DNA of 56,170 nucleotides. Source: an uncultured beta proteobacterium (GTDB taxonomy: Bacteria; Pseudomonadota; Gammaproteobacteria; Burkholderiales; Rhodocyclaceae). Every line of letters begins with the position of its first letter. Position 1 is the stretch's first letter. The stretch lies in contig CAJBYR010000081.1 in the NCBI GenBank assembly GCA_903959855.1, forward strand, positions 1-56,170, in the 5' to 3' direction. Positions 25,543 through 34,900 of this stretch are shown here, piece after piece. Made by a program: the position numbers and the translations under genes. The notes under the pieces are model-generated. The model was given only the letters and a program-made list of their open reading frames with translations, did not search any database and had not been told where the DNA came from.

Positions 25543-26598
25543 TCAGCTCCCTCCCTTGCCGGATTCTTCATCTTCCGGCTTGACGTTGCGCTTGGCGACA
25601 TAAGTCATCGCGCCGAGTACCGCGAAGGGCATCAGCAAGCCGCCATACAGCGAGTGCTGGATGGTTTCCGACATCGCCGCCGCGGCATCGGGCGGCAGGT
25701 CGGGCATGCCCATCTTCTGGAAGTTGACGCCGGACAGCTTGAGCACCTGTGTGCCGCCATACTCCTTTTCGCCATACACGTGCTGCAGGTACTTGCCGGC
25801 CTGGGTTTCGTAAGTCTGGTCGGGTTCTTCGCGCCAGCCATTGCGCATTTTCACGCCCTTGGCATTGGCTGCGACCTTTGCGTTCTTGTCCTGCGCCGAC
25901 AGCAGATGGCCGCGCGGAAAGCGGTTCATCTCGCCCGGCTTCATCGCGATGCGGCGCTTGGCCTCGGTCAGGAGATCTTCGGTGCGACCGAACAGCGTGG
26001 CGCCGGTCGGGCAGACCTCGGCGCAGGCCGAGTAGTGGCCCTCTTCGTGGCGATGGCGGCACAGTTCGCACTTGCCGATGCGCCCGGTGGGCGAGTCATA
26101 CTGGTATTTGGGAATGCCGAAGGGGCAGGCGGCGACGCAGTAGCGGCAGCCGATGCACTTGTCGGGGTTGTAGCCGACCACGCCGGTCACCGGGTCCTTG
26201 GTCATCGCCGACACCGGGCAGGCCGAAACGCAGGAGGGATCGCCGCAATGCATGCACGACGTTTTCATGAAGGCGAAGCCGTTGACCTCCTGGTCCTTGG
26301 CGTCCATGGTGCCGTTGCGGTACATCTTGATGATGTTGAAGGTGTAGCCGGAGGTATCGAGCGGCGTGTCCCACAACTTGTCGACCGTGGAAAACTCCGC
26401 CGGGTTTTCATTTGCGGTCTTGCATGCCGCGACACAGGCCTTGCAACCCACGCAGAGCGTGCCGTCATAAAGCAGGCCGAGGGCTTCGGGCGGACGCGGA
26501 CGGGTTTCACGCGCCAGGGCGGAGGTCGCCACGACGCCGGTCGTGGCTGCGGCACTTCCCGCCAGCACACCCTTGAGGAAATCTCGCCGGGTGCCCAT
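25543..26598 (-). CDS. hybA: Hydrogenase iron-sulfur protein HybA
   Basis: Periplasmic polyferredoxin, 351 residues, carrying electrons from HybO to HybB. It has its own Tat signal (MGTRRDFLKGVLAGSAA). Four cluster motifs are visible: CVGCKACVAACK, CMHCGDPSCVSACP, CIGCRYCVAACPFGIP, and CELC with CAEVCPTGA. A C-terminal membrane helix (about 315-335, GGLLMPFAVLGAMTYVA) anchors it. It starts 2 bases after hybO and overlaps nothing. The combination HybO-HybA-HybB-HybC marks the enzyme as Hyd-2 type. Confidence 0.96.
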   Translation of the reverse strand: MGTRRDFLKGVLAGSAAATTGVVATSALARETRPRPPEALGLLYDGTLCVGCKACVAACKTANENPAEFSTVDKLWDTPLDTSGYTFNIIKMYRNGTMDAKDQEVNGFAFMKTSCMHCGDPSCVSACPVSAMTKDPVTGVVGYNPDKCIGCRYCVAACPFGIPKYQYDSPTGRIGKCELCRHRHEEGHYSACAEVCPTGATLFGRTEDLLTEAKRRIAMKPGEMNRFPRGHLLSAQDKNAKVAANAKGVKMRNGWREEPDQTYETQAGKYLQHVYGEKEYGGTQVLKLSGVNFQKMGMPDLPPDAAAAMSETIQHSLYGGLLMPFAVLGAMTYVAKRNVKPEDEESGKGGS

Positions 26599-26600
26599 GA

Positions 26601-27818
26601 TCAGGCTCCGGCCTTGTCGTCGGTTGCGGCTTTGGTCGCCCCGGCGGCGACTTTGGCGCGCTCGGCCTCCTCAGCGGCATGCGACAGCCCGAGGTTACGT
26701 GTCAGCATGATCGCGGCGCCGGCAGCGGCGCCCGCCACCGCGGCGACGGCAGCGGCGGAGGCGAAGGATGCCGCCTTGCCCTGCTCTTCGACGATGCGCG
26801 GATACTGCAGCGGCGGCGTCACGTTGATCATCTTCGCGACTTGATGGATGGGCTTGGTGAAGCCGACGCCCTTTTCGGTGCAGCCGATGCAGGGATGGCC
26901 GCAGCCCACCGGCCAGTTGTTCTCGCCGGCATCGCCGAAGCCCAGCGTCGAGCAATTGGCATAGGTTTCCGGGCCCTTGCAGCCGAGCTTGTAGAGGCAG
27001 TAGCCCTGGCGGTGCCCGCTGTCGCCGAACTCCATGGCGAAGCGGCCGGCGTCGAAGTGCGCACGGCGCTCGCAGTTTTCGTGGATCAGGCGCGAGTAGG
27101 CAAACTTGGGGCGACCCAGCGAGTCGAGTTCGGGCAGCTTGCCGAAAGTGAGGAAATGCACCACCGCGGCGAGGAAGTTGTAGGGGTTGGGCGGGCAGCC
27201 GGGGATGGTCATCACCGGCTTGCCGAGGATTTTTGCAACGCCCTCGGAACCGGTCGGGCTGGAATCGGCACCGGAGATCGAGGGTATGGTCGAGGGCATG
27301 CCGCCCCACGACGCGCAGGAGCCGATGGCGATCACGGCGGCGGCATCGGCCGCGCATTCCTTGAGCATGTCGATCGCGGTCTGGCCGCCGACCTTGCAGT
27401 AGATGCCGTTGGCCTTGGTCGGGATGGCGCCTTCGACCACCAGTACGTACTTGCCCTTGTTGGCCTTCATCGCCGACTTGCGCGCGGCTTCGGCCTGGTG
27501 ACCTGCGGCGGCCATCAGGGTCTCGTGGTAGTCGAGCGAAATGACGTCGAGGATCAGCTTTTCCAGGGTCGGGTGCTCGGCACGCAACAGCGATTCGGTG
27601 CAGCCCGTGCATTCCTGGAAATGCAGCCAGATCACCGAAGGCCGCTTGGCGGCTTCGATCGCCTTGGCCACAGCCGCCTCGGCGCCGGCCGGCAGGCCCA
27701 GGGTCACCGCTACGGTGGCGCAGAACTGCAGGAATTCGCGCCGCGGCATGTCCAGGCGCCGCTCGACATCCTGCAGCGTTTCGCGGCTGGTATCGAAGAT
27801 TTCGTTGAGATTGCCCAT
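26601..27818 (-). CDS. hybO: Hyd-2-type [NiFe] hydrogenase small subunit HybO
   Basis: Small subunit of 405 residues. Tat motif PRREFLQFC sits at about residue 25 after an extended n-region. The proximal cluster motif is ECTGCTES, so it has the standard four cysteines, in contrast to HupS. GSCASWGGMP lacks the extra Cys. Distal cluster ligands are in CERRAHFDAG, CLYKLGCKGPETY and GHPCIGCTEKG. A long Ala-rich C-terminal helix (about 345-375) should anchor it. The first gene of the hyb operon, with AGGGGG upstream and a sigma-54 promoter about 60 bases before the ATG. Confidence 0.97.
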   Translation of the reverse strand: MGNLNEIFDTSRETLQDVERRLDMPRREFLQFCATVAVTLGLPAGAEAAVAKAIEAAKRPSVIWLHFQECTGCTESLLRAEHPTLEKLILDVISLDYHETLMAAAGHQAEAARKSAMKANKGKYVLVVEGAIPTKANGIYCKVGGQTAIDMLKECAADAAAVIAIGSCASWGGMPSTIPSISGADSSPTGSEGVAKILGKPVMTIPGCPPNPYNFLAAVVHFLTFGKLPELDSLGRPKFAYSRLIHENCERRAHFDAGRFAMEFGDSGHRQGYCLYKLGCKGPETYANCSTLGFGDAGENNWPVGCGHPCIGCTEKGVGFTKPIHQVAKMINVTPPLQYPRIVEEQGKAASFASAAAVAAVAGAAAGAAIMLTRNLGLSHAAEEAERAKVAAGATKAATDDKAGA

Positions 27819-27877
27819 GTCTGCTGTCCCCCTGAAGTGCCGGGCCGCACACGGGCCCGAATTTGAGGAGAGGCAAA

Positions 27878-27893
27878 CGCAAGTCGCGGGCCA
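27878..27893 (-). promoter_or_regulatory. Sigma-54 (-24/-12) promoter of the hyb operon
   Basis: On the minus strand 27893-27878 reads TGGCCCGCGACTTGCG, with GG and GC 10 bases apart. It differs from the hupS promoter at only a few central positions and the last base. Transcription would start near 27867. A near-IHF site (one mismatch) lies at 27936-27948. The rest of 27819-28012 has no gene. Confidence 0.8.
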
Positions 27894-28012
27894 GATTCAG
27901 GTTTTTCTTGGCAGCCATATAGTTTCAATGGCTTGCGAAGATTTGATTTCCACCTAAAGCATTATTTTCGGATAGTGAATATCCACCATACTAATCACCC
28001 GAAGAAAGCGCC

Positions 28013-29350
28013 TCAGCGGACAACGCTGATCACCAGGCCAAACGCCGCGCAGGCCCCGATCACTTTCATGATGTCGGCCTTGTACTTCCACAGCGCGACC
28101 AAGGCGCCAGTCGCCATCAGCACCGGCAGCCATTCGAAGGGGCCGACGAAAGGCGCCGCATCCGTTCCCTTGGGCCAGAAGGTATGCCAGGCGAAAAAGG
28201 CCGCCAGGTTGAGGATGACCCCGACTACCGCCGCCGTGATGGCCGTCAGCGGCGCGGTGAACTTGAGCTCGCCACGCGTGGCTTCAACCAGCGGTCCGCC
28301 GACCAGGATCAGCAGAAAACTGGGCAGGAAGGTGAAGAAGGTCGCCACGGCAGCGCCCGCCAGCCCCGAGGCCACCGGGCCCGCGGCGACCGCCTTGGTC
28401 ACGCCGCCGACATAGCCGACCCAGGTCACGATCATGATCAGCGGCCCCGGCGTGGTCTCACCCAGCGCCAGGCCGTCCATCATCTGCGGGCCGGTGAGCC
28501 AGCCGTAGTGCTCGACACCGCCCTGATAAACATAGGGCAGCACGGCATAGGCGCCACCGATGGTGAGGAAGGCCGCCTTGGTAAAAAATTCACCCATGTG
28601 CCACAAGTCGGGAATGCCACCGATCGCCAGCATCGCCAAGGCCCAGACGGCGACGAAAGCCCCCAGCATCAGGGCCAGCCCGCCCCAGGTGAAGCGGGCG
28701 TGCTCCGGCGGCGGCGTGTGGTCGTCGATCAGCGCCGGCCCGTAGCCCTTGTGTGCACCACCATGCCCGCCACCCCCGGAGAACTTCTCCGGCATCAGTT
28801 TGCCGCCGATCGCGCCGAGCAGACCGGCCGCGAGCACGATCCACGGGAAATCAATGCGGAAAAAGAAAATGCCGACGAAGGCCAGCGCCGAAATGCCCAT
28901 CAGCAAACCATTGCGCACGGCACGCGAGCCGATGCGCCAGGCGGCAAACACCACCACGGCGACCACGGCAGGCTTGATGCCGTAGAACACACCCTGCACT
29001 GCCGGCATTTCGCCAAAGGCGAGATACAGCCCGGCCAACAGTGACAGCAGGCCGAAAGCCGGCAGGAAGAACAGCAGCCCGGCCAGCAGCCCTCCGCGCA
29101 GGCCATGCAGCAACCAGCCGGTGTATATGGCCAATTGGCAGGCCTCCGGGCCCGGCAACAACATGCAGTAGTTGAGCGCATGCAGAAAGCGCTGCTCGGA
29201 AATCCAGCGTCGGTGCTCGACCAGTTCCTGGTGCATGATCGCGATCTGCCCGGCCGGCCCGCCGAAGCTGATGAAGCCGAGCTTGAACCAGAAGCGCAGG
29301 GCCTCGATGAAACTCGGCGCCGGCGGTGCGGCCAGTGCTGTATCAGCCAT
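28013..29350 (-). CDS. chrA: Chromate transporter ChrA
   Basis: CHR-family membrane transporter of 445 residues, expected to export chromate. Two homologous halves are visible: FWFKLGFISFGGPAGQIAIMH with LPGPEACQLAIYTGW in the first, and FFTKAAFLTIGGAYAVLPYV with LALGETTPGPLIMIVTWVGY in the second. About ten membrane segments; a His/Gly-rich loop (GGGGHGGAHKGYG) separates the halves. The ATG at 29350 overlaps the chrB end by 8 bases. It runs toward the hyb operon on the same strand, but the hyb promoter lies between. Confidence 0.95.
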   Translation of the reverse strand: MADTALAAPPAPSFIEALRFWFKLGFISFGGPAGQIAIMHQELVEHRRWISEQRFLHALNYCMLLPGPEACQLAIYTGWLLHGLRGGLLAGLLFFLPAFGLLSLLAGLYLAFGEMPAVQGVFYGIKPAVVAVVVFAAWRIGSRAVRNGLLMGISALAFVGIFFFRIDFPWIVLAAGLLGAIGGKLMPEKFSGGGGHGGAHKGYGPALIDDHTPPPEHARFTWGGLALMLGAFVAVWALAMLAIGGIPDLWHMGEFFTKAAFLTIGGAYAVLPYVYQGGVEHYGWLTGPQMMDGLALGETTPGPLIMIVTWVGYVGGVTKAVAAGPVASGLAGAAVATFFTFLPSFLLILVGGPLVEATRGELKFTAPLTAITAAVVGVILNLAAFFAWHTFWPKGTDAAPFVGPFEWLPVLMATGALVALWKYKADIMKVIGACAAFGLVISVVR

Positions 29351-30254
29351 GCGCCGTCTCCATCTGGTAATTCTTGTAAAGGCCATCGAAGACCCGCCCG
29401 GACTCCGCCAGCAGTTTGTCGTCGTCGGCCGCCGACTCGCGCAAGCCGGCCAGCACAGCCTCGACACCCGCCGCCTCGGCCACGGGCACGCCGCCGACGT
29501 CAAGAAAATGTACGATGGCCGCAATGCGCGCCAGGGCCGGATCATCGGCAAGCCCGAAGCTTGCCGCCAGTACCTCGAAGCTCACGCGCCCACCAACATG
29601 GGTGAAGGGCGCGCCGTCAAAGTCGAAACCCAGTGCCGACTTCGGGCATTTCTTCGGATCGGCGAGCCAGAGGAACTTTGCCTTTTTGTCAATGACGCGC
29701 TGAATCAGCCAGGCCGAGGCCATACGGTCCACCCACAGGTGTTTGCGTGTCGCCCAGGTTCGCCCCTGATAGTCGGCGCTGGCGAGACGGCGAATGGCGC
29801 CGCGCCCAGCCGTCGGCTCGCCGCTGGCTGTTGCTTCCAGGGTAGCCAGCGCGGCCAGCACCTGGCGCTGGGCTTCGCCGGGAAAGAAGTCGATTGCAGC
29901 AAGGCGTGCCAGACTGCGCCGCACCGCGCGCACTGCCTTGGCATCGTCTGCATCGGCCGCGTCAATCGCCTTCAATAGCGTCGCGTAATCGGCGCCACGA
30001 TCGAACAGCGCCTGGAGCTCAGCCCGCTGCCGGGTGTCGCGGCCCCCGAGAAGATAGTTGTCTGCCGTCCCCATGGCGGCTCGAACCTGGTCGGCCATGC
30101 GCGCCATGTCCGCGGCGTGCTTCGGCGAATCGGGCAGCAGATATACGCCATCACGCAGGGTGGCGCACCCCAGCGCGCGCAAGTTGCGCCAGACACGCAT
30201 GCGGTCGGCGGATTTCGTTGCAGGAAGGCTGACAAACAAGGCAAGAAATTCCAT
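29343..30254 (-). CDS. chrB: Chromate resistance protein ChrB
   Basis: A 303-residue ChrB-type protein, a chromate-responsive regulator or accessory protein of ChrA. The N-terminal part (SADRMRVWRNLRALGCATLRDGVYLLPDS) matches the ChrB N domain. The C-terminal domain has TWATRKHLWVDRMASAWLIQRVID and GFDFDGAPFTHVGGRVSFEVL, with metal-type acidic and His residues. No clear ribosome-binding site precedes the ATG at 30254, so the transcript may be leaderless or nearly so. Confidence 0.92.
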   Translation of the reverse strand: MEFLALFVSLPATKSADRMRVWRNLRALGCATLRDGVYLLPDSPKHAADMARMADQVRAAMGTADNYLLGGRDTRQRAELQALFDRGADYATLLKAIDAADADDAKAVRAVRRSLARLAAIDFFPGEAQRQVLAALATLEATASGEPTAGRGAIRRLASADYQGRTWATRKHLWVDRMASAWLIQRVIDKKAKFLWLADPKKCPKSALGFDFDGAPFTHVGGRVSFEVLAASFGLADDPALARIAAIVHFLDVGGVPVAEAAGVEAVLAGLRESAADDDKLLAESGRVFDGLYKNYQMETAHG

Positions 30255-30755
30255 TTTTTGCCGGGATGCAGAAAGTTTTACTGTAGCAACTATAACCTAG
30301 AACGTGCTTAGTGTACATCCTCTAGTAGCTTGCGAAACGGCCGAAAGCGGAACGGCAACTTTGTCGACCGATGCAAGATCAAACCATCTAGAAGCTCGAC
30401 GTGTCCATGTTTTAGATTGATAGCTTTATTTGACTCAAGTCAATACCCGTATACCGCATATGAATATCATCCCGCAGGTCATGCGTCATGGATCAATAAA
30501 TCAATTGACCCGCGGTCCGAGTTGTAACGCCGCCCAAGCTCAGGAAAACATGCACAGGCAATGAAGCCAGTCCATCGTCTGCCGATCCAAGCCTGGTTGC
30601 AGTGCCCAAAGCTGCACAGGCCGGGTTTTTCGGAATGCTGCCGCCTCACAGCCCCAACCGACGACCATCGCCGACCGCCAATGACCGCCAATGACCGCTG
30701 GCGAACCGCCAGCCGACCCCGATTTTTATCCTTAACCTGATTGACGGAGAAAACC
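30255..30755. other. 500-bp chrB-hemerythrin intergenic region
   Basis: This AT-richer gap between divergent genes holds the FNR-like box at 30430 and a tandem repeat of GACCGCCAAT near 30672-30695. A 7-bp hairpin (30697-30703 with 30707-30713) precedes ATTTTTA. No convincing gene is present: a 27-codon frame at 30481 lacks a good ribosome-binding site. The hairpin plus T-run may be an attenuator ahead of the hemerythrin. Confidence 0.55.
30430..30443 (+). promoter_or_regulatory. FNR/DNR-type box with candidate -10
   Basis: TTGACTCAAGTCAA is a perfect dyad fitting TTGA-N6-TCAA. A TATCAT at 30465-30470 would put a transcript start near 30477, with the box centred at about -41, the class II activator position. 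The first plus-strand gene is the hemerythrin at 30756, so the leader would be about 280 bases. Confidence 0.6.
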
Positions 30756-31244
30756 ATGGCCACTGAAAAGCTCTTGGAGTGGAGTGACAGTTACAAAGTG
30801 GGCATCCAGGAAGTCGACGAGCAGCACCAGGAGCTCGTCGCCATGCTGAATGCCCTGCACCAGGCGATTGTCGAGCATCACGCAAAGGAAGCTTCGCGCA
30901 AGATCCTCGACCAACTTGCCGACTACACCCGCACGCATTTCCTGCTCGAGGAAAGCCTGATGCGCGTGACCCATTACCCTGGCTTCGACGCCCACAAGCA
31001 GCAGCATGAAGAACTCATCAAGCAGGTTGTGGACCTGCAGCACAAGCTCGACACGGGCGGCGCAACCATCACCTTCGAACTGTTGCACTTCCTCAAAGTG
31101 TGGCTGGCCCAGCACATCAACGAGACCGACAAGCGCTTTGGCGCCTTCTTCACCAAGGCTGACCACCTCAAGAGCTATGCCAACTGGAGCGAGGAAGTTA
31201 ACACCACGATGACCAAAAAGAAGTGGTGGTGGAAGTTCTGGTAG
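30756..31244 (+). CDS. Bacteriohemerythrin
   Basis: A 162-residue single-domain hemerythrin with the full ligand set: VGIQEVDEQHQEL (His), THFLLEESLM (His, Glu), HKQQHEEL (His, His) and HINETDKRF (His, Asp), plus an N-terminal His in the ALHQ region. It should bind O2 at a di-iron centre in the cytoplasm. The ATG at 30756 follows ACGGAG at good spacing. The C-terminus is unusual: TMTKKKWWWKFW, a Lys/Trp-rich tail. It precedes the heme oxygenase and phytochrome genes on the same strand and may form an operon with them. Confidence 0.93.
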   Translation: MATEKLLEWSDSYKVGIQEVDEQHQELVAMLNALHQAIVEHHAKEASRKILDQLADYTRTHFLLEESLMRVTHYPGFDAHKQQHEELIKQVVDLQHKLDTGGATITFELLHFLKVWLAQHINETDKRFGAFFTKADHLKSYANWSEEVNTTMTKKKWWWKFW

Positions 31245-31321
31245 GCCGCTGAAACAGCTTGCACTTCCGACGCACCGTCCCTGAAGGGCCGGTGCAGATG
31301 GATGCCGGTTGTTCAAAACGC

Positions 31322-31987
31322 ATGTACAACACACACGAGGGATCGGTTGGTCCTGCCCGGGAATCGGACACAGCCAACACGGCGGTTGCCGGAGGCGTCA
31401 AACGTTTGCAGGTCGCCCTGCGCCAAGCGACCCGCGAGTCGCACCATGTGATCGACCATCATCCGCTGATGGCGCCGCTGGTTCGATCCGACCTGACCAG
31501 GCAGGAATACACCAGAGCACTGGTTGCGCTCGACTGGCTGCATGCACCGCTGCAGTGCGAACTTGCCACCGCTTTAGCCGAATTCAGTGGCGAATTCGAG
31601 CTGGCGGATCGCGTTGCATGGCTACATAAGGATCTCATTGCCCTGGGCGCAACAGCATCCGGTCCGCAGCCGGCCTGGACACCACCGCGGCTGGATGGCA
31701 GCGCCGAACTGATCGGCGCACTTTACGTAATCGAAGGCTCCACCCTGGGCGGTCAGGTAATTGCCCGCCGCATCGAGGCCTCGCTTGGTCTGAGCGCAAC
31801 ATCGGGCGCGCGCTTCTTTAACGGCTGGGGCGCCGAAACAGAAGCACGCTGGCAGAGATTCTGGGATTTCGCCGGCACCCGTTGCACGGGCGAAGCCGGC
31901 CTGGCATTGGCAACCGCAACCGCCACATCCTTGTTCGACGCCCTCCTCCGCGGGCTCGACCTGGCCCATGGCTGGAATGAAAGCTGA
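31322..31987 (+). CDS. bphO: Biliverdin-producing heme oxygenase
   Basis: Heme oxygenase of the BphO type that cleaves heme to biliverdin, the chromophore needed by the phytochrome encoded 3 bases downstream. Family features: LRQATRESHHVIDHHPLM with the proximal His, and LIGALYVIEGSTLGGQVIARRI, the distal-helix glycine motif. The start is uncertain. ATG 31322 gives 221 residues but lacks a ribosome-binding site; TTG 31406 has GGAGG 9 bases upstream and would give 193 residues, opening exactly at the first helix. TTG 31259 and ATG 31301 are less likely. Confidence 0.9.
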   Translation: MYNTHEGSVGPARESDTANTAVAGGVKRLQVALRQATRESHHVIDHHPLMAPLVRSDLTRQEYTRALVALDWLHAPLQCELATALAEFSGEFELADRVAWLHKDLIALGATASGPQPAWTPPRLDGSAELIGALYVIEGSTLGGQVIARRIEASLGLSATSGARFFNGWGAETEARWQRFWDFAGTRCTGEAGLALATATATSLFDALLRGLDLAHGWNES

Positions 31988-31990
31988 ACG

Positions 31991-34900
31991 ATGACCGCGC
32001 CGGCGAACGAACACGATCTGCTGGCCGAAGCGCTGAAGCGCTGCGAATCCGAACAAATCCACCTCGTTGGCGCCATCCAGGGATACGGCGTTCTGCTCGC
32101 CATCGACGGCAGCGACATCGTGCGCATGGCCAGCGACAACCTGGACTCGGTGTTTGGCATCCCGGCCGCACAGGCCATCGGCCGTCCCGCAAACCAGCTG
32201 ATCGACGACCAGGCGATACAAAGCCTTCGCCTCCGGCTTCAGGGCATGCCCGATGGCCGCACCATTCCGCAGGACTGTCATGCCGCCCAGTCGTTTGGCG
32301 GTGCCAACCTGCTTGCCCTGGCCCACCTGATCGATGAACTGCTGATCATCGAGCTCAAGCCTGCCCGCGTCAGCAAGGCCGATGCCGTTGACCGCCTGCT
32401 GGAAGCGATCCGCGAGTCCATGTGGTACTTCGACCGGGAAACCAGCATCGACGGCTACTGTCGGCTTATTGCCAACGAGTTGCGCCGCATCACCGGCTTC
32501 GATCGCGTCAAGGTCTACCGTTTCGACAACAACTGGAACGGCGAGGTCATCGCCGAAAGCCGCAATGGCAGTTTGCCGACCCTGCTGAACCACCATTTCC
32601 CGGCACGCGACATACCGCCGCAGGCACGCGCGCTCTACGAAAAGAACCTGGTGCGCATCCTTGCCGACAGCGAGGCGCCTACGGTTCCGGTGATACCGGT
32701 GCTGAATCCGCTCAACAACCGCCCGCTCGATCTGAGTCATTCGGTACTGCGCGCCATTTCCCCGATCCACATCGAATACCTGCGCAACATGGGCGTGCGC
32801 TCGACCATCACGGTCTCGTTGATGCACGACGGCAGGCTCTGGGGCCTGGTCGCCTGCCACAACGCGACGCCGAAGCACGTGCCAGGTCACTTGCGTGAAC
32901 TCATCGAGTTCATCGGCAAGACTGTCTCGATGAAGCTGGGCTCGCTGGAAAACGCGGCGCGCGCCAATTCCATGGAAGCCGTGCGCCAGCGACTGCAAAC
33001 CCTGACCGAACTGGTGCGCAGTTCCAGCGACATCCATCTGCTGATTTCACGATTCAGCGCGGATTACCTGAGCCTGGCAGACGCCTCGGGCAGCTATGCG
33101 AGCTTTGGCGACAGCACTTATGAAATCGGCCTGGTGCCGCGCCGCACGGAGCTGATGGCCCTGGTTACCTGGCTCAAGCAGCAGCCGTTCAGCAACGGCA
33201 TCTTCGTCACCGACCGCCTCGGCGACCTTTTTGCGCCGGCCGGTGACTACGCCAGCCTGGCCTCGGGCCTGCTCGCTGTGGCGCTTGACCCGGAGCTCAA
33301 CAGTTTCATCCTCTGGTTCCGCCGCGAGGTCGAACGCGACATCGTCTGGGCCGGTAATCCCGACAGCAAGGTGGTCCTCGATGCCCTGGGGCCACGCGTC
33401 GATCCGCGACGTTCCTTCGAAGTCTGGCTGGAAACCGCGCGCGGCCGATCCGAGCCCTGGACTCATGCCTCGATCGACGCCGTCAAGCTGTTTTCGCTAT
33501 CCATCGTGCAGATGCTGATGCAGCAATCGCTGCAAAAGGTGAACAGCGCCGATGCCGCCAACAAGGCCAAGGGCGAATTTCTTGCCAACATGAGCCACGA
33601 GATCCGCACGCCGATGAACGCCATCATCGGCCTGGCCTACCTCTGCCTGCAGACCGAGGTCAGCCCGCAGCAGCGCGATTACCTGGAAAAGGTCAATTTC
33701 TCGGCCAACAACCTGCTGCGCATCCTCAACGACATCCTCGACTTTTCCAAGATCGAGGCCGGACGCATGAGCATCGAGGAAACCTCCTTCGGGCTCGATC
33801 GCGTGCTGGAAAACGTCGGCACCCTGACGGCCCTGCAAGCCCAGGAAAAGGACATCGAGTTCATCGTCGATGTTGCGCCCGGCTGCCCTGTCCAGCTTTG
33901 GGGCGACCCCCTGCGGCTGGAGCAGGTGCTGGTGAATCTCGCGGACAATGCCGTTAAATTTACCGAGAAGGGCGAGATCGTCATGGCCGTCTGGCCGGTC
34001 GCCGAAAGCGCAGCCGACTTCGAGTTGAGCTTCTCGGTCAGCGACACCGGCATCGGCATGACCCTGGACCAGATGGGCCGCCTGTTCCAACCTTTCACCC
34101 AGGCCGACGGATCGACCACGCGCAAGTTCGGCGGCAGCGGTCTGGGGCTGTCCATTTGTCGCCGCCTGGTCGAGATGATGGGTGGCAGCATTGATGCCAC
34201 CAGCGAACCGGGGCGCGGCACCCAGTTCACCTTCACCGCCCGCTTCCGCAAGCATGACGATGACCAGATTTCCCGCCGGGCGCAGATCGGCGAAGTCATG
34301 CTGCCCGACCTGCGCGACCTGTCGGTGCTGCTGGTCGACGACAGTTCCCGGGCGCGCGGTGTCTGCAGGCAATACCTCGAATCCTTTGCTTTCAAGGTCA
34401 CCGAGGCCGCCAGCGGCAACGAGGCGCTCGGCCTGAACGCCGAACGGCAGCGCAATGCAGCGGGGTTCGACCTGATCGTGATCGACCGGGAAATGCCAGG
34501 TCTGGATGGCATCGAAACGGCTCGGCGGATTTCAGAGTTGGCGGGGGCCGAGCGGCGACCGAAGACCATCCTGACGTCGATGCATGGCCATGTCTATCGG
34601 CATGACGAGCATCCGTTCGTGGATGCCATCCTCGCCAAGCCATTTACCGCCAGCCGCCTGTTCAACACCATCGCCGGCATGTACGCCTGCGCCGGCCTGA
34701 CCAGCGTGTCGGGCGGCAGCGATGCGGACAAGAACCACATCCGCGGTGCCCACCTCCTGCTCACCGAGGACAACGAGATCAACCAGCAGGTCGCCAAACA
34801 GATTCTGGAAGGCATAGGCGTGCGTGTCACGGTGGCGAGCGACGGCGAAGCGGCGGTGATGCTGACGCGGGCACACCGCTTCGACGGCATCCTGATGGAC

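Noticed and set aside
30481-30564. A 27-codon frame downstream of the FNR-like box
   Set aside because: No convincing ribosome-binding site and no coding-like composition; more likely leader sequence.
30672-30695. Tandem GACCGCCAAT repeats as a possible CRISPR or iteron array
   Set aside because: Only two full units of 10 bases without spacers; too short for either.
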